From positions 156,764-220,763 of the forward strand of contig NZ_JAMXLH010000032.1 of the NCBI RefSeq assembly GCF_024281035.1: a stretch of DNA of 64,000 nt. Reading direction: 5' to 3'. Below, piece by piece: positions 36,419 to 46,833 of this stretch. A model generated the notes under the pieces. It made no database searches. It was not told where the DNA came from and was given only the letters and a program-made list of their open reading frames with translations. The translations under genes were made by a program, and so were the position numbers. The stretch comes from Paraburkholderia sp. Its GTDB lineage: Bacteria; Pseudomonadota; Gammaproteobacteria; Burkholderiales; Burkholderiaceae. How positions within the stretch are numbered: position 1 is the first letter of the stretch; each line of letters starts with the position of its first letter.

Positions 36419-37834
36419 ATGAACAGTATCAGGTTGCCCGCCGTGGGCTCCGGCACCGCGATCGCAGTCACCAGTCCGTTCGATGGTAGCGAAGTTGGCT
36501 TCGTGGCAGACATGCCCCCGGAAAGTGCAGCTACGCTGATCCAGATCGCCAGGGATGGGGCGACTGTGTCCCGCCGTATTCCACGGCACGAGCGTGCCCG
36601 CATTCTCGAGACCTGCGCCGGGTTGATTGACCGCGATAGAAAAGCGTTCGCGGAACTCATCGTGGCTGAAGCCGGCAAGACGCTGAGGCAGGCCGAGAAG
36701 GAGGTCTCCCGCTGCATAAATACACTCAAACTGTCGGCCGATGAAGCGCGTCGTAACAGCGGGGAGGTGATCCCGTTCGATTCATATGCGGGCTCGGAGA
36801 ATCGTCAGGGATGGTTCACGCGCGAACCCCTCGGCGTAATTGTGGCGATCACGCCGTATAACGATCCGCTTAACCTTGTTGCCCACAAACTCGGCCCCGC
36901 GATCGCTGGCGGCAACTCGGTCGTGCTTAAACCGTCGGAGCTGGCGCCGCTGTCGGCGATCAAACTGGTCGACTACCTGAACGTAGCGGGCCTGCCGGCA
37001 AACGTCGTCTCGATTGCGACCGGGGGGGCTGCCCTCGGCGAAGCCCTCGTAGGGGCGAAAGATGTGCGCATGATCTCGTTCACCGGCGGATTCGTCACGG
37101 GAGAAAAGATCGCGCACGCTGCTGGTCTCAAGAAGCTGGCGATGGATCTCGGCGGTAATGCACCGGTGATCGTGATGGACGATTGCGATCTGGACGATGC
37201 CGTCGACTCGTGTGTGTCCGGAGCCTACTGGGCTGCGGGCCAGAACTGTATTGGAACGCAGCGGATCCTGATTCATTCGAGTATTTATGACGCGTTCCGG
37301 GATCGCTTTGTCGCAGGCACTCGCGCATTGAACGTGGGTAACCCTGCCTTGCAGGACACGGATGTCGGGCCGATGATCACTACGAAGGCGGCACAGCGTA
37401 CTGAAAGTGTGGTCAACGATGCCATTCGCCTGGGGGCGAAATTGTTGTGTGGCAATGTACGGGACGGTTCGGTGTACGCGCCGACAGTTCTTGAAGACGT
37501 GAGCTTTCAGTGCGATCTGTGGAATCAGGAGATTTTCAGTCCGGTAGTGGTGCTCCAGAGAATCGAGTCGATCGGAGAAGCTCTGGAACTTGCGAACAGC
37601 CCGGCGTATAGCCTGCATGCAGGGATCTTCACGAGTAACCTCGAGACGGCCCTGAAGGCGGCAGACAGTCTTGAAGCAGGCGGAGTCATGATCAACGATT
37701 CTTCCGACTATCGCTTTGATGCGATGCCGTTTGGCGGGTTCAAATACGGAAGCCTCGGTCGTGAGGGTGTGAGGTTCGCCTATGAAGAAATGACGCAGCC
37801 AAAGGTGGTGTGCATCCGTAAGACCGCGTGCTGA
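36419..37834 (+). CDS. Aldehyde dehydrogenase family protein
   Basis: A 471-residue NAD(P)-dependent ALDH. Catalytic Cys277 lies in [11 protein letters not shown] and the oxyanion Asn near 148 in ITPYNDPLN; the cofactor-site block is [12 protein letters not shown]. The usual general-base Glu in xELGGxxP is replaced by Asp243 ([12 protein letters not shown]). It starts two bases after the homoserine dehydrogenase stop, so the pair is coupled. A plausible reaction is oxidation of aspartate semialdehyde to aspartate, or of a related semialdehyde; this is inference from the neighbour. Confidence 0.87.
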   Translation: MNSIRLPAVGSGTAIAVTSPFDGSEVGFVADMPPESAATLIQIARDGATVSRRIPRHERARILETCAGLIDRDRKAFAELIVAEAGKTLRQAEKEVSRCINTLKLSADEARRNSGEVIPFDSYAGSENRQGWFTREPLGVIVAITPYNDPLNLVAHKLGPAIAGGNSVVLKPSELAPLSAIKLVDYLNVAGLPANVVSIATGGAALGEALVGAKDVRMISFTGGFVTGEKIAHAAGLKKLAMDLGGNAPVIVMDDCDLDDAVDSCVSGAYWAAGQNCIGTQRILIHSSIYDAFRDRFVAGTRALNVGNPALQDTDVGPMITTKAAQRTESVVNDAIRLGAKLLCGNVRDGSVYAPTVLEDVSFQCDLWNQEIFSPVVVLQRIESIGEALELANSPAYSLHAGIFTSNLETALKAADSLEAGGVMINDSSDYRFDAMPFGGFKYGSLGREGVRFAYEEMTQPKVVCIRKTAC

Positions 37835-37854
37835 TTTCAGACACCTCGCACGGT

Positions 37855-37888
37855 GAAAACGACTCACGAATTCCCGTGGGTCGTTTTC
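37855..37888. terminator. Long hairpin between the aldehyde dehydrogenase and dapA-like genes
   Basis: GAAAACGACTCACG (37855-37868) pairs with CGTGGGTCGTTTTC (37875-37888), with one G-T wobble. The 14-bp stem sits between two same-strand genes and ends in TTTTC, so it could be a partial terminator that separates expression of the upstream pair from the DapA-family gene. Confidence 0.65.
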
Positions 37889-37920
37889 GCTTGTGCACAC
37901 GAACAAGGAAGGAAAAAGTT

Positions 37921-38826
<906 letters not shown>

Positions 38827-38895
38827 CCCACGGGGTTGCGCGTAAAGCGGGGGCACGTCAGATGGCGCTGCCCCCGCGTGAGCGGGACGGGGGCG

Positions 38896-39615
38896 TTAAA
38901 GATAGAAGGCCGTGGCTTTCGATCCAACGAGATGCCGAATCCGGTCGAATGATGTGACGAGGCTGTCGCGTGAAGCCGCCGATCCGTCAAGCAGTACCGG
39001 CGCAAAATGAAGCGCATCGATTCCGGCCGGAACGGGAAAGGCGTCTTCTGATCCATTCCCGGATTCTCCGGTGACCGCTGTCCCGGCAATGGCAATTAGA
39101 CTCATGTACAGCCATGCGGCCTGACGAGGGCCGAATTCCAGAAGAAGGGGTGGGGCGGCGGGGGGTGTTTCCTCATGCGCCGGTAACCGGTAGCGCGAAG
39201 CCATCGATAATGCCCTGAGCAGGGGGAGTTCGTAAATGCCTGGCCACCATGCCCTTGGCTCCTGCATCCAGGGCCCCACCTTTAGCACGCCGGCCATCTC
39301 GATTTCACCCCCCGGGAAGAGGTACGCATAGGCTTCATGCTTTCCGTGGTTGTCGACCGACGAGGTCGCCAGCCAGCCATCGCCGTGGGCGTCCACATGA
39401 TGCAGGGCTGTGTTTGCCGGCTCCAGTGAGAGCAACGATGTTGGCGCTTCTGACAACGCGAGCGAGCGATGGGCAGCGCTGATACTGCTGTCTTCGTACA
39501 GGATCCTGCCGATCCACACGGGACCTTGGGCAAGTGGAGCATAGGCGCTGCCGGCTCGAATTTCGGCCGCGCGGCGGTAAGCTTCCTCCTGCATTGCGTG
39601 TAACACATCGGACAT
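38896..39615 (-). CDS. Hypothetical protein
   Basis: A 239-residue soluble protein with no recognised domain. It has regular hydrophobic strands and words such as PVWIGRILYEDSSISA, HHVDAHGDGWLATSSVDNHGK and LEFGPRQAAWLYMSL. It lies convergent to the dapA-like gene and divergent from the LysR gene at 39745, so the LysR may regulate it. Confidence 0.7.
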   Translation of the reverse strand: MSDVLHAMQEEAYRRAAEIRAGSAYAPLAQGPVWIGRILYEDSSISAAHRSLALSEAPTSLLSLEPANTALHHVDAHGDGWLATSSVDNHGKHEAYAYLFPGGEIEMAGVLKVGPWMQEPRAWWPGIYELPLLRALSMASRYRLPAHEETPPAAPPLLLEFGPRQAAWLYMSLIAIAGTAVTGESGNGSEDAFPVPAGIDALHFAPVLLDGSAASRDSLVTSFDRIRHLVGSKATAFYL

Positions 39616-39744
39616 CTGATTCTCCAGTAGGCGAATACGTCAGGCTTGCGTACAGTGGTTTGTCTGTTGATGGTGAATTGGCGTCCTGGCCAATACAGTC
39701 GACAATACCTGGATTCTAGAAGTGCACCGGGAGCAAAAAAAGCG

Positions 39745-40677
39745 ATGAGTTTTGACGATGATGGTGAGTTTGAATCACCTGTCCATCGGCAGCGCCTGCC
39801 GTCACTTCATGCGTTGAGATGTTTCGAAGCGGCTGCGCGGGAGGAAAGCTTCCGGCGGGCAGCCGATGCCCTCAACCTCACGCATGGTGCGGTCAGCCGG
39901 GCCGTGCGCCTGATTGAAGACGATCTCGGAGTGATATTGTTCGACCGGCGCAACAGGCGCGTGTACCTCACCAGGGAGGGGCGTAGGCTCGCTGAGGCGG
40001 TGAGTGGTGGCTTTAGCCTGATTGAGTCGGCCTGCCGGGAATTGCGCATGCATGGTGGCCGCGCCACCTTGACACTTGCCTGCGAGCCGACGCTGCTCAT
40101 GCGCTGGCTGATTCCGCAATTTCCCGCGTTCCAGAAGGCCAATCCGGACCTCGATGTTCATCTGGTGGCGGCATCCGGCACGGTGCTTGGCAATGGCATC
40201 GACATGGCAATTCGTCGCAACGACATTTCGTGGGGGAAGGAGATCGCTGCTGTCTGCCTGTTTGACGAGCAGGTTGGTCCGGTATGCCGGCACGATCTGG
40301 TGCAGGAATTCTTTTTGCCCACCGATGGCTTGTTGCGACTGCGGCGTTCCGCGACGCTGCTTCACACCAGCACGCGTGCGGACGCGTGGAAGACTTGGGG
40401 GAGCCTGGCGGGCCAGAAACTGGGTTCTCACAAGGCCAGGACATTCGAGCACTTTTACTACAGTCTCCAGGCCGCAGTGGCAGGCCTGGGGGTCGCGATT
40501 GGGCCATGGAAACTGGTCCAGGCCGATATCGAAAGTGGCCTGCTCGCGGCGCCAGCAGGGTTCGTGGAAGACGGCTCGGCCTACTATCTTCTTTCTTCCC
40601 CGTCGGGTATTGAGAACAGGACCAGGGCCATCGTCACAGAATGGCTTACGACGATAGCGCACCCGCGGGCGCCTTGA
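39745..40677 (+). CDS. LysR-family regulator (GcvA-like)
   Basis: A 310-residue LysR protein starting at the ATG at 39745 (GGGAG upstream); earlier in-frame codons lack a ribosome-binding site. HTH: LHALRCFEAAAREESFRRAA, then LNLTHGAVSRAVRLIEDDLG. The effector domain has the GcvA-type LLMRWLIPQFPAFQKANPDL and VAGLGVAIGP. It is divergent from the 38896 hypothetical gene. Confidence 0.9.
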   Translation: MSFDDDGEFESPVHRQRLPSLHALRCFEAAAREESFRRAADALNLTHGAVSRAVRLIEDDLGVILFDRRNRRVYLTREGRRLAEAVSGGFSLIESACRELRMHGGRATLTLACEPTLLMRWLIPQFPAFQKANPDLDVHLVAASGTVLGNGIDMAIRRNDISWGKEIAAVCLFDEQVGPVCRHDLVQEFFLPTDGLLRLRRSATLLHTSTRADAWKTWGSLAGQKLGSHKARTFEHFYYSLQAAVAGLGVAIGPWKLVQADIESGLLAAPAGFVEDGSAYYLLSSPSGIENRTRAIVTEWLTTIAHPRAP

Positions 40678-40959
40678 TACAAGCCTGCAGCGATGGCCAG
40701 TTTCAGTCACCGACGCAGATTGGCAACTGTCTTCGAAAAAAAGCTCCGTTTTTCCGGTGTTGGCATACCCTGCTCGACACAACCGGAGTGGCTCGTTACG
40801 TGATGCTGAATTACTACATCGCCTCTGAGCCTTATGTCACAGCGGAGGTGATTTACCTTCTGCTGCCCCTCTCCTGCACCCGTTTCTTTAAATTCGCTAA
40901 AGGCCGTCGGCGGCAGCATCTTGTTCCGCGTGTGCGGTATCTGATATGAAACAAATCGT
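40678..40959. other. Gap between two convergent LysR genes
   Basis: About 280 bases. No gene, terminator or repeat that I can support. Confidence 0.35.
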
Positions 40960-41838
40960 CTAGTTGAGGGTTGTCTGGGCGATGTGGAGGAGGAGCGACA
41001 GGAGCGCCGACTGAACACGCCCCCGCCGTGAGATCGCGACGATCCTGCGGCGGAGGGCCGGACTGGTGATCCTTATCCGTTTGAGATGGTAGTCCTGCAG
41101 CAGCCTGGTGGGCATAAGGTCCGGCAGGATGCACTGGCCAGCCGTGACAGAGGCAAGCTTGAGCATGGCATCAACCGTGTCGACTTCCGCCGCGATATCG
41201 AGATGTGGGATCTCTGCGGCCAGCATCCGCCGCAGCGCATAATGCTGGGGAAAGACGATGAGAGGAACCTTATTCTCGGTGAGCGAGATCTCATCGAGCG
41301 CGACGAATGCCGAATTTTCATGGACGACAAGGCACATGTCTTCATCGAAAAGCGGGGTGATGTCGACACCGTCCGATGCTACCGCCGTGTCATAGACGAA
41401 TCCCACGTCTGCCTTGCCAGTCTCTACCAGATCGACTACGTCAGGAGAGCTTCGCCCGAGCAACGTTATATTGACTTTGGGACGCTGTCCCATGAACTTT
41501 GCCATGACGTCAGCTATGAAGTAGTAGCTCAGCGTATGAATGGTCGCCACGCGCAGCGTACCCTCGGTGATGCCTTGCTGCTCTCGCAGCTGGGTGATGC
41601 AGGTGTCGATCAACTCATAGGCGGGGCGGGCAGCGTCCAGCAGTCTTTGTCCGGCATCCGAGAGTGAAACGCCACGTCCGTGCCGCTCGAACAGGGCTTG
41701 TCCGACGTAGGATTCCAGTGTGCCCAGTTGCTTGCTCAGGCTCGACTGGGTCAGGTCCAGCGCTTCCGCTGCAGCAGAGAGGGATTGGGATTTTGCGATT
41801 GCAAGGAACAACCGCAGTTGATGATCCATGTATTTCAT
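40960..41838 (-). CDS. LysR-family regulator
   Basis: A 292-residue LysR protein. The start at 41838 (MKYMDHQLRLFLAIAKSQS) fits the family; ATG 41829 is an alternative and the 57 codons upstream are not LysR-like. HTH: SLSAAAEALDLTQSSLSKQL; then an effector domain with LRVATIHTLSYYFIADVMAKF and KADVGFVYDTA. It lies upstream of and on the same strand as the class II aldolase gene, its probable target. Confidence 0.9.
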   Translation of the reverse strand: MKYMDHQLRLFLAIAKSQSLSAAAEALDLTQSSLSKQLGTLESYVGQALFERHGRGVSLSDAGQRLLDAARPAYELIDTCITQLREQQGITEGTLRVATIHTLSYYFIADVMAKFMGQRPKVNITLLGRSSPDVVDLVETGKADVGFVYDTAVASDGVDITPLFDEDMCLVVHENSAFVALDEISLTENKVPLIVFPQHYALRRMLAAEIPHLDIAAEVDTVDAMLKLASVTAGQCILPDLMPTRLLQDYHLKRIRITSPALRRRIVAISRRGRVQSALLSLLLHIAQTTLN

Positions 41839-42083
41839 TGGGGCGGGCACCGTCGTGGGTAGAGTTTCCGCGCCCTGGCGATTTCTTTTCACGTCGATAA
41901 GGCCAGCCGTCCGGCGCCGAATTGCCCTTTTGCAAGCCCGAGCAGGTCGCATCTGCGCGGCCGGGCTGGCGGGATAGGGGCGCGCCGATCGTATCACGAA
42001 GCGTCTCACCAGCTTTGTTCAGGCGGCTCCTCGTAGACGAAGCGTAGCTGCCCTCGTAAAACCACCGCGATCAGATCCGCGTC

Positions 42084-42842
42084 TTACGCTGCCTTTTTGG
42101 TCTGACGGCACCAGTAATCGAACGTGCCGCGAACGATCGACGGTTTCAGCAGATAATCGTGGGCTTCCTGCGCCAGAGTGGCGCTCAGTGGTGTAAGCGG
42201 TCCGAACGTCTGGGCCCGGACCTGCATGCGGGCAGCCCGCTCCAGATATACCGACAGGTATGTCGCTTCCTCCACGCAGTTGCCCGTGGCCAGCTGGCCG
42301 TGATGCGCGAGCAGAATGGAGCGCTTCTCGCCGAGCGCCTGAGAGATGATGACACCCTCCTGGTCGGCGATGGGTACGCCGGGCCAGTCGGCGAGAAACG
42401 CACAATCGTCATGGAAGGGCGTCATGTCCATCTGGGCCACCACCAGTGGTTGTCGAGCGGCGACAAGGGCCGAGACCCAGGGGGAGTGCGTATGGATGAT
42501 GCTCTGGACGTCGGCGCGGGCCTGATAGACCCACAGGTGAAACCGCGTGGCCGGGTTTGCCATCCCATTGCCGGACAGTGTGTTCAGGTCACGATCGACC
42601 TCGATAAAGTCATCCGGCGTTGCTTCATCGAAGCCGAGCCCGAAGCGTAGCGTCCAGTAGGCGTCCTTCCGGGTCGACCGTGCGCTGATCTGGCCGGCGA
42701 GACCGGCTTCCTGACCTGTCATTGCAAGGATCCGGCAGGCGAACGCCAGTGTCTCCTGTAGTGTTCGACTGGCTGGTTTGAGGTGTTCGCGCATCTCGCG
42801 CGTGGCCCGTTCGTCAAAATACGCTTTCGCTCTCAAGTCCAT
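42084..42842 (-). CDS. Class II aldolase/adducin family protein
   Basis: A 252-residue protein with the zinc-ligand histidines in SIIHTHSPWVSAL and LLAHHGQLATG, and a substrate-side GLAGQISAR near residue 48. Family members include fuculose/ribulose-phosphate aldolases and epimerases; the exact substrate cannot be read here. The LysR gene at 40960 lies downstream on the same strand, and the PLP enzyme at 43111 is divergent. Confidence 0.85.
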   Translation of the reverse strand: MDLRAKAYFDERATREMREHLKPASRTLQETLAFACRILAMTGQEAGLAGQISARSTRKDAYWTLRFGLGFDEATPDDFIEVDRDLNTLSGNGMANPATRFHLWVYQARADVQSIIHTHSPWVSALVAARQPLVVAQMDMTPFHDDCAFLADWPGVPIADQEGVIISQALGEKRSILLAHHGQLATGNCVEEATYLSVYLERAARMQVRAQTFGPLTPLSATLAQEAHDYLLKPSIVRGTFDYWCRQTKKAA

Positions 42843-43110
42843 TTGAATCGTCCCGCATGCGGAAAAGGGAAAGTATGGCCAGAGCGTAGGCGCGCCGGGA
42901 ATCCTGAGCTATCGTGCTACGCTCATAGCAGATATGAATTTCTTCCTATAGCAAGGCGGAATCTAGCCTCGAATACTTCAAGAGAGGCGCTGGCAAGTCC
43001 CGTCTATACCTGACTTACGGGCAGGCCACCCAATGTGTGAATCGGATCATCAACGCCGGCAGCGCCGGGGTCGACGCCTCGGAATTGGCAAACTGGACAC
43101 GGACAGCACA
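42843..43110. promoter_or_regulatory. Divergent promoter region between aldolase and PLP enzyme genes
   Basis: About 270 bases with no gene. It must contain both promoters; LysR-type T-N11-A sites are possible but none is distinctive enough to call. Confidence 0.3.
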
Positions 43111-44319
43111 ATGAACGGGAAGCGGGACTACGAGGAGATGGGCTTTATGACGAGGGCCATCCACCTTGGTTACGACGCGCAGGATGAGAACGGCGCTGTC
43201 AATGCGCCGGTTTATATGACGTCGACCTATTCATTCGACACAATGGCCGAGGCCGAGGCCGTATTCGCCGGCGAGAGCGACCGATACGTTTACGGTCGTC
43301 AGCACAATCCGACACAAGCGCTACTCGAGAAGCGCCTGGCCTCGCTGGAGGGCGCCGAGGCGGGGCTTGTGACCGGTACGGGTATGGGCGCCATCTGCTC
43401 GACGATGATGACCCTGCTTCAGGCCGGCGATGAGATCATTTCGCATCACACGATCTATTCGACGGCGTCGATGTACCTCGACGATGGACTGCCTGGCCTC
43501 GGTATCGGCGTGAAGAAAGTCGACCTCACGAATCCCGAAGAGTTCGCGGCCGCGCTCACAGCGAAGACGCGGCTCGTCTACTTCGAGAGCCCTGTGAATC
43601 CGTCCGGCGAAGTGCTGGACATCAGGGCGATCGCGGATCGGGCTCGAGCGGACGGTCTGCTCGTAGTGGTTGATTCGACATTCGCGTCCCCTGCATTGCA
43701 GCAACCGATTTCGCTGGGGGCCGATCTCGTCATTCACTCGTTGACAAAATATATCAATGGCCATGGGGACACTCTTGGTGGCGCGGTGCTTGGCAGCGCC
43801 GAACTGATCGACAAGATCCGGACCAAAGGCATGCGATACATGACGGGTTCCAGCCTGTCGCCCATGAGCTGCTTCCTGGTGTTGAGAGGTTTGAAGACGC
43901 TAAAAATCCGGATGCGTCAGCACGGCGAAAGTGCACTTCAGATTGCCGGGTGGCTGGAGCAGCATCCAGCAGTGTCGACGGTATGCTATCCGTTCTTGCC
44001 CTCACATCCGCAGCATGACCTGGCACGCCGGCAGATGAGTGCGGGCTCCGGAATGCTGTCCTTCGAATTGCGGTCTGGTTTTGATGGCGTCACGCAAATG
44101 ATTGATGGCCTCCATCTGATCGGAAAGGCCGTGAGTCTCGGCGACACTGAATCGCTGATTACGCATCCTGCCGCGCTCGTCGAGGCCAGGCAGCGGATCG
44201 ATCCGTCGGCAAGACTCGCAAGAGGCGTGTCTCGGGCCATGATCCGGCTTTCCGTTGGTCTCGAAGATGTCGAGGACATCTGGGCCGATCTTGAGAATAG
44301 TCTTGATCAACTGGTTTGA
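43111..44319 (+). CDS. Cys/Met-metabolism PLP enzyme (methionine gamma-lyase/cystathionine synthase family)
   Basis: A 402-residue gamma-family PLP enzyme when started at the ATG at 43111; the 26 codons further upstream are not family-like. Motifs: YVYGRQHNPTQALLEKRLAS, GTGMGAICSTMMTLLQAGDE, the PLP lysine in HSLTKYINGHGD and VSLGDTESLITHPA near the C-terminus. The SLGDTESL..HPA pattern and length fit methionine gamma-lyase or O-acetylhomoserine-using enzymes. It is the second such enzyme in the window and the two are clearly different proteins. Confidence 0.88.
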   Translation: MNGKRDYEEMGFMTRAIHLGYDAQDENGAVNAPVYMTSTYSFDTMAEAEAVFAGESDRYVYGRQHNPTQALLEKRLASLEGAEAGLVTGTGMGAICSTMMTLLQAGDEIISHHTIYSTASMYLDDGLPGLGIGVKKVDLTNPEEFAAALTAKTRLVYFESPVNPSGEVLDIRAIADRARADGLLVVVDSTFASPALQQPISLGADLVIHSLTKYINGHGDTLGGAVLGSAELIDKIRTKGMRYMTGSSLSPMSCFLVLRGLKTLKIRMRQHGESALQIAGWLEQHPAVSTVCYPFLPSHPQHDLARRQMSAGSGMLSFELRSGFDGVTQMIDGLHLIGKAVSLGDTESLITHPAALVEARQRIDPSARLARGVSRAMIRLSVGLEDVEDIWADLENSLDQLV

Positions 44320-44909
44320 TCGGGTGGGCGATTGCCTGGAGATTTTGACGGGGGTATTGGTCCCTACCAGAACATTTATCGGCCCGAAGCTGGTTCGGAC
44401 ATTCCTGATCACGGTTGCGCTTACGCGTACGACTGACTGAACATTTCCAGTGGGCAACGCTAATGCGAAGGGGCAAGGGCACTTGATTCGTGGGTCTAAC
44501 TTGCCTGCAAGCGGGCTCGTCGACCAAAAATTGCCTTCAGAAAACGCCCTGAATCTCTGCGATCTCGGGGATCGGATTGCCGAATTGGTCAATGATGCAC
44601 GCGAGATATCAGGGCTCGCCAGCCAGTTCGCTGAAAAAGGTCTTGTCTTCCGTCTTTCGCCGACTCTTCACCGCAAGCGGATTAGTCACTTTCGGGTGAT
44701 GCCATTGACCGACTGTTTGCGCCGTCACCCGCTCCGTTCCGGTTATCCCTACTGCGACTGCCTCCGGCGAAGGGGCGACCGCACGTCTGACGGTGCGGTT
44801 GATACTGTGACGTGCTTTCCTGCCAGAGTTTTCTTCAATTGCAGGTGGACATCCGGCATCAGACCTCGCACAACGCAACCGGCGGGGCAAGCGTTCATAT
44901 GGAATCCGG
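44320..44909. other. Gene-free stretch of about 590 bases
   Basis: Open frames on both strands exist (plus 44450-44929, minus 44609-45073), but they overlap each other and a HAD gene, lack ribosome-binding sites and show no recognisable family. Possibly decayed DNA at the edge of the accessory region. Confidence 0.4.
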
Positions 44910-45473
44910 TCAAGGGTAGCCACCATTAGCGCCGTGTGCTTCGGCCAGCCATTCCCGAATCCGCTGTTGCGCCTCAGCGTCACCAATACCGCGCCGGGAC
45001 TCAAGCAGGACGAGATGCGGCTCAAGCGGGAGAAAGTTGGTGCTAAGGTCGCGTGCGCCATAAACGGAATCATCGATCGCCAGCCAGTTCTTCAGGCGAT
45101 GTTCGAGTACGTACGAACGAATGATATAGGTGCGCGCGATACCAATCTTCCAGTCGCCGAAACGCGCCCTGTAACCCTGCGTTGTGCCAACTACCCGATT
45201 TGCAAGCGGCAGGGGCAGGAACGAAACGACCTGCTCGACAGACAGCTTGTTGAGCCAGGATGTGGTGAGAACGACTTCGACCTGGGGATAGGGTTCGAGC
45301 AGACTGACCAGCAACTGCGCAAATTCAAACAGCGGATTTCCTGTATCGAGAGATACTTTACCGCTTTCGTCAAGCAGCGCGTGGCCGCGGTGAAGTGCTC
45401 CATCGTAGTCAACGAAGAGCGTTGGCGTTGGCTGATCCAGAACTGCCACCAGGGATTTTGACTCGTTGCTCAA
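44910..45473 (-). CDS. Small HAD-domain protein (first of two)
   Basis: A 187-residue HAD-like hydrolase domain: motif I TLFVDYDGALHRG (residues about 17-29), then EVVLTTSWLNKLS (motif II Thr-Ser), a capless body, and WLAIDDSVYG as the acidic motif. This architecture (HAD_2/PF18143-like) occurs widely in accessory regions; phosphatase activity is possible but the substrate is unknown. Confidence 0.8.
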   Translation of the reverse strand: MSNESKSLVAVLDQPTPTLFVDYDGALHRGHALLDESGKVSLDTGNPLFEFAQLLVSLLEPYPQVEVVLTTSWLNKLSVEQVVSFLPLPLANRVVGTTQGYRARFGDWKIGIARTYIIRSYVLEHRLKNWLAIDDSVYGARDLSTNFLPLEPHLVLLESRRGIGDAEAQQRIREWLAEAHGANGGYP

Positions 45474-45497
45474 GCTTCAATCTCAGACATCGTGAAC

Positions 45498-45731
45498 ATG
45501 GTTCTCGCATTTTCGCATGGGCCCGCGCGGCAGGAGATAGCGGAGCTGCGAAAAAATTCGCGCTTCGCGGTCACCGACGACACGCATACCGTTTGGACGA
45601 TTGAAGACATCAGGGCGACCGCATTGCACACGACGTTGCAAACAGCGACACCCGTAGACACGCCCGAGCGGTTCGCTCGGGCGCATGAAGCAAGCCAGCA
45701 GTTATTCGCAAGGCGCCTGCGATCCGGATGA
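45498..45731 (+). CDS. Small hypothetical protein
   Basis: A 77-residue ORF (MVLAFSHGPARQEIAELRKN...) divergent from the first HAD gene. A GTG two codons upstream could also be the start. It is soluble, with helical ends and no known domain. Coding-like composition and position between two HAD genes support it. Confidence 0.55.
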   Translation: MVLAFSHGPARQEIAELRKNSRFAVTDDTHTVWTIEDIRATALHTTLQTATPVDTPERFARAHEASQQLFARRLRSG

Positions 45732-46042
45732 GCTTGAGGATCGAAAGATTTCGATCCCCCCGTTCGATACGACCGATACGGCTGCGCTCGCTGGGGAAGG
45801 CGCGCGCGATGTATCCCGCGTAGCTTCATGATGGACGTAAGGTGGAACGCGTTATCACCTAACCGGTCTGTCGAAGGCGTGGATGTCGTCGGCGCCGCCG
45901 CGCTACTGCGCATACAAGGTGGCAGGCCGGTCGATCACTGGCAGCTCGATCCGCTGCAGGAGATCCGGGGCGGCACAACCGAGCCCAGCGCGTCTGAACA
46001 CCGGCTCCCGACGGTGACCCGATTTATGACCGGTGCCAACTT
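45732..46042. other. Gap before the second HAD gene
   Basis: About 310 bases with only poor frames on either strand. A minus-strand frame reaching 45913 overlaps the small ORF and is not convincing. Confidence 0.35.
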
Positions 46043-46630
46043 ATGACCCCAGGCGACGGCGAGGCATGGCCGGTGGACGTCACGATCCCTTACACCAGGC
46101 CGGCCGCGCCGCGCCAATGCGGCGGCGCGGTGCTATATCTTGATTTTGACGGCGTGCTGCACCCGGAGGATGTATGGCGCCGTCGTGGCGCGGGCCCCTA
46201 TGTGGCCTCGCCGCCGGGGCACGCGGTGTTCGAGCATGCGGCACTGCTGGCGTCGTGCCTTGTGCCGTACCCAGACCTGCGCATCGTGCTGTCGACAAGC
46301 TGGGTGCGCGTGTTTCGCAGTGTCAGCAAGGCGGCCCGGTGTCTGCCGGCGTCCCTACGTGACCGGGTAGTTGGCGCCACCTTTCACACCCGGATGGCGT
46401 CGGCGGCATTTGAGGCGCTGCCGCGCGGCGCTCAGGTCTGGGGCGATGTGTGCCGCCGCCGGCCGACCGCATGGCTCGCACTCGACGATGATGATGCAGG
46501 CTGGCCGACGGTCTGCCTGGATCATTTAGTGCACGCGGATCCGGTGCAGGGCATCAGCGCGCCGCCGGTCCTGGCGGCACTGCAGGCCCGCCTCGCGGCG
46601 ATGTATCCGGAAGAGGGCGGGTTACCATGA
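46043..46630 (+). CDS. Small HAD-domain protein (second of two)
   Basis: A 195-residue HAD-domain protein: motif I VLYLDFDGVLHPEDVW (about residues 30-45), motif II RIVLSTSWVRVF and the acidic motif AWLALDDDDAGW. Same family as the 44910 gene but with an extended N-terminus and much higher GC. Having two family members within 1.6 kb suggests duplication or functional pairing. Confidence 0.82.
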   Translation: MTPGDGEAWPVDVTIPYTRPAAPRQCGGAVLYLDFDGVLHPEDVWRRRGAGPYVASPPGHAVFEHAALLASCLVPYPDLRIVLSTSWVRVFRSVSKAARCLPASLRDRVVGATFHTRMASAAFEALPRGAQVWGDVCRRRPTAWLALDDDDAGWPTVCLDHLVHADPVQGISAPPVLAALQARLAAMYPEEGGLP

Positions 46631-46748
46631 TCATCCGCCACTTCTGGCGACCAGCGTCCGAGCGCCTCATCCGGTGCGTCATCCGCCGGAGATCAAATAA
46701 GCAAACGCAGGAATCCCTTAATGCAGATTAGGTAACTATCGTACAAAT

Positions 46749-46764
46749 TTTCCAGGCCTGGAAA
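46749..46764. promoter_or_regulatory. Perfect 16-bp palindrome upstream of the antitoxin gene
   Basis: TTTCCAGG-CCTGGAAA (46749-46764) lies about 70 bases upstream of the Xre/ParS-type antitoxin start. Antitoxins of this class bind palindromes in their own promoter, so this is a good autoregulatory site. Confidence 0.55.
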
Positions 46765-46833
46765 TTCGATGAGACCGGCTAACGACACAGTCCATTTGAG
46801 CCAGAATGGCCATTCAAATGGAGGCAGTCCCCG

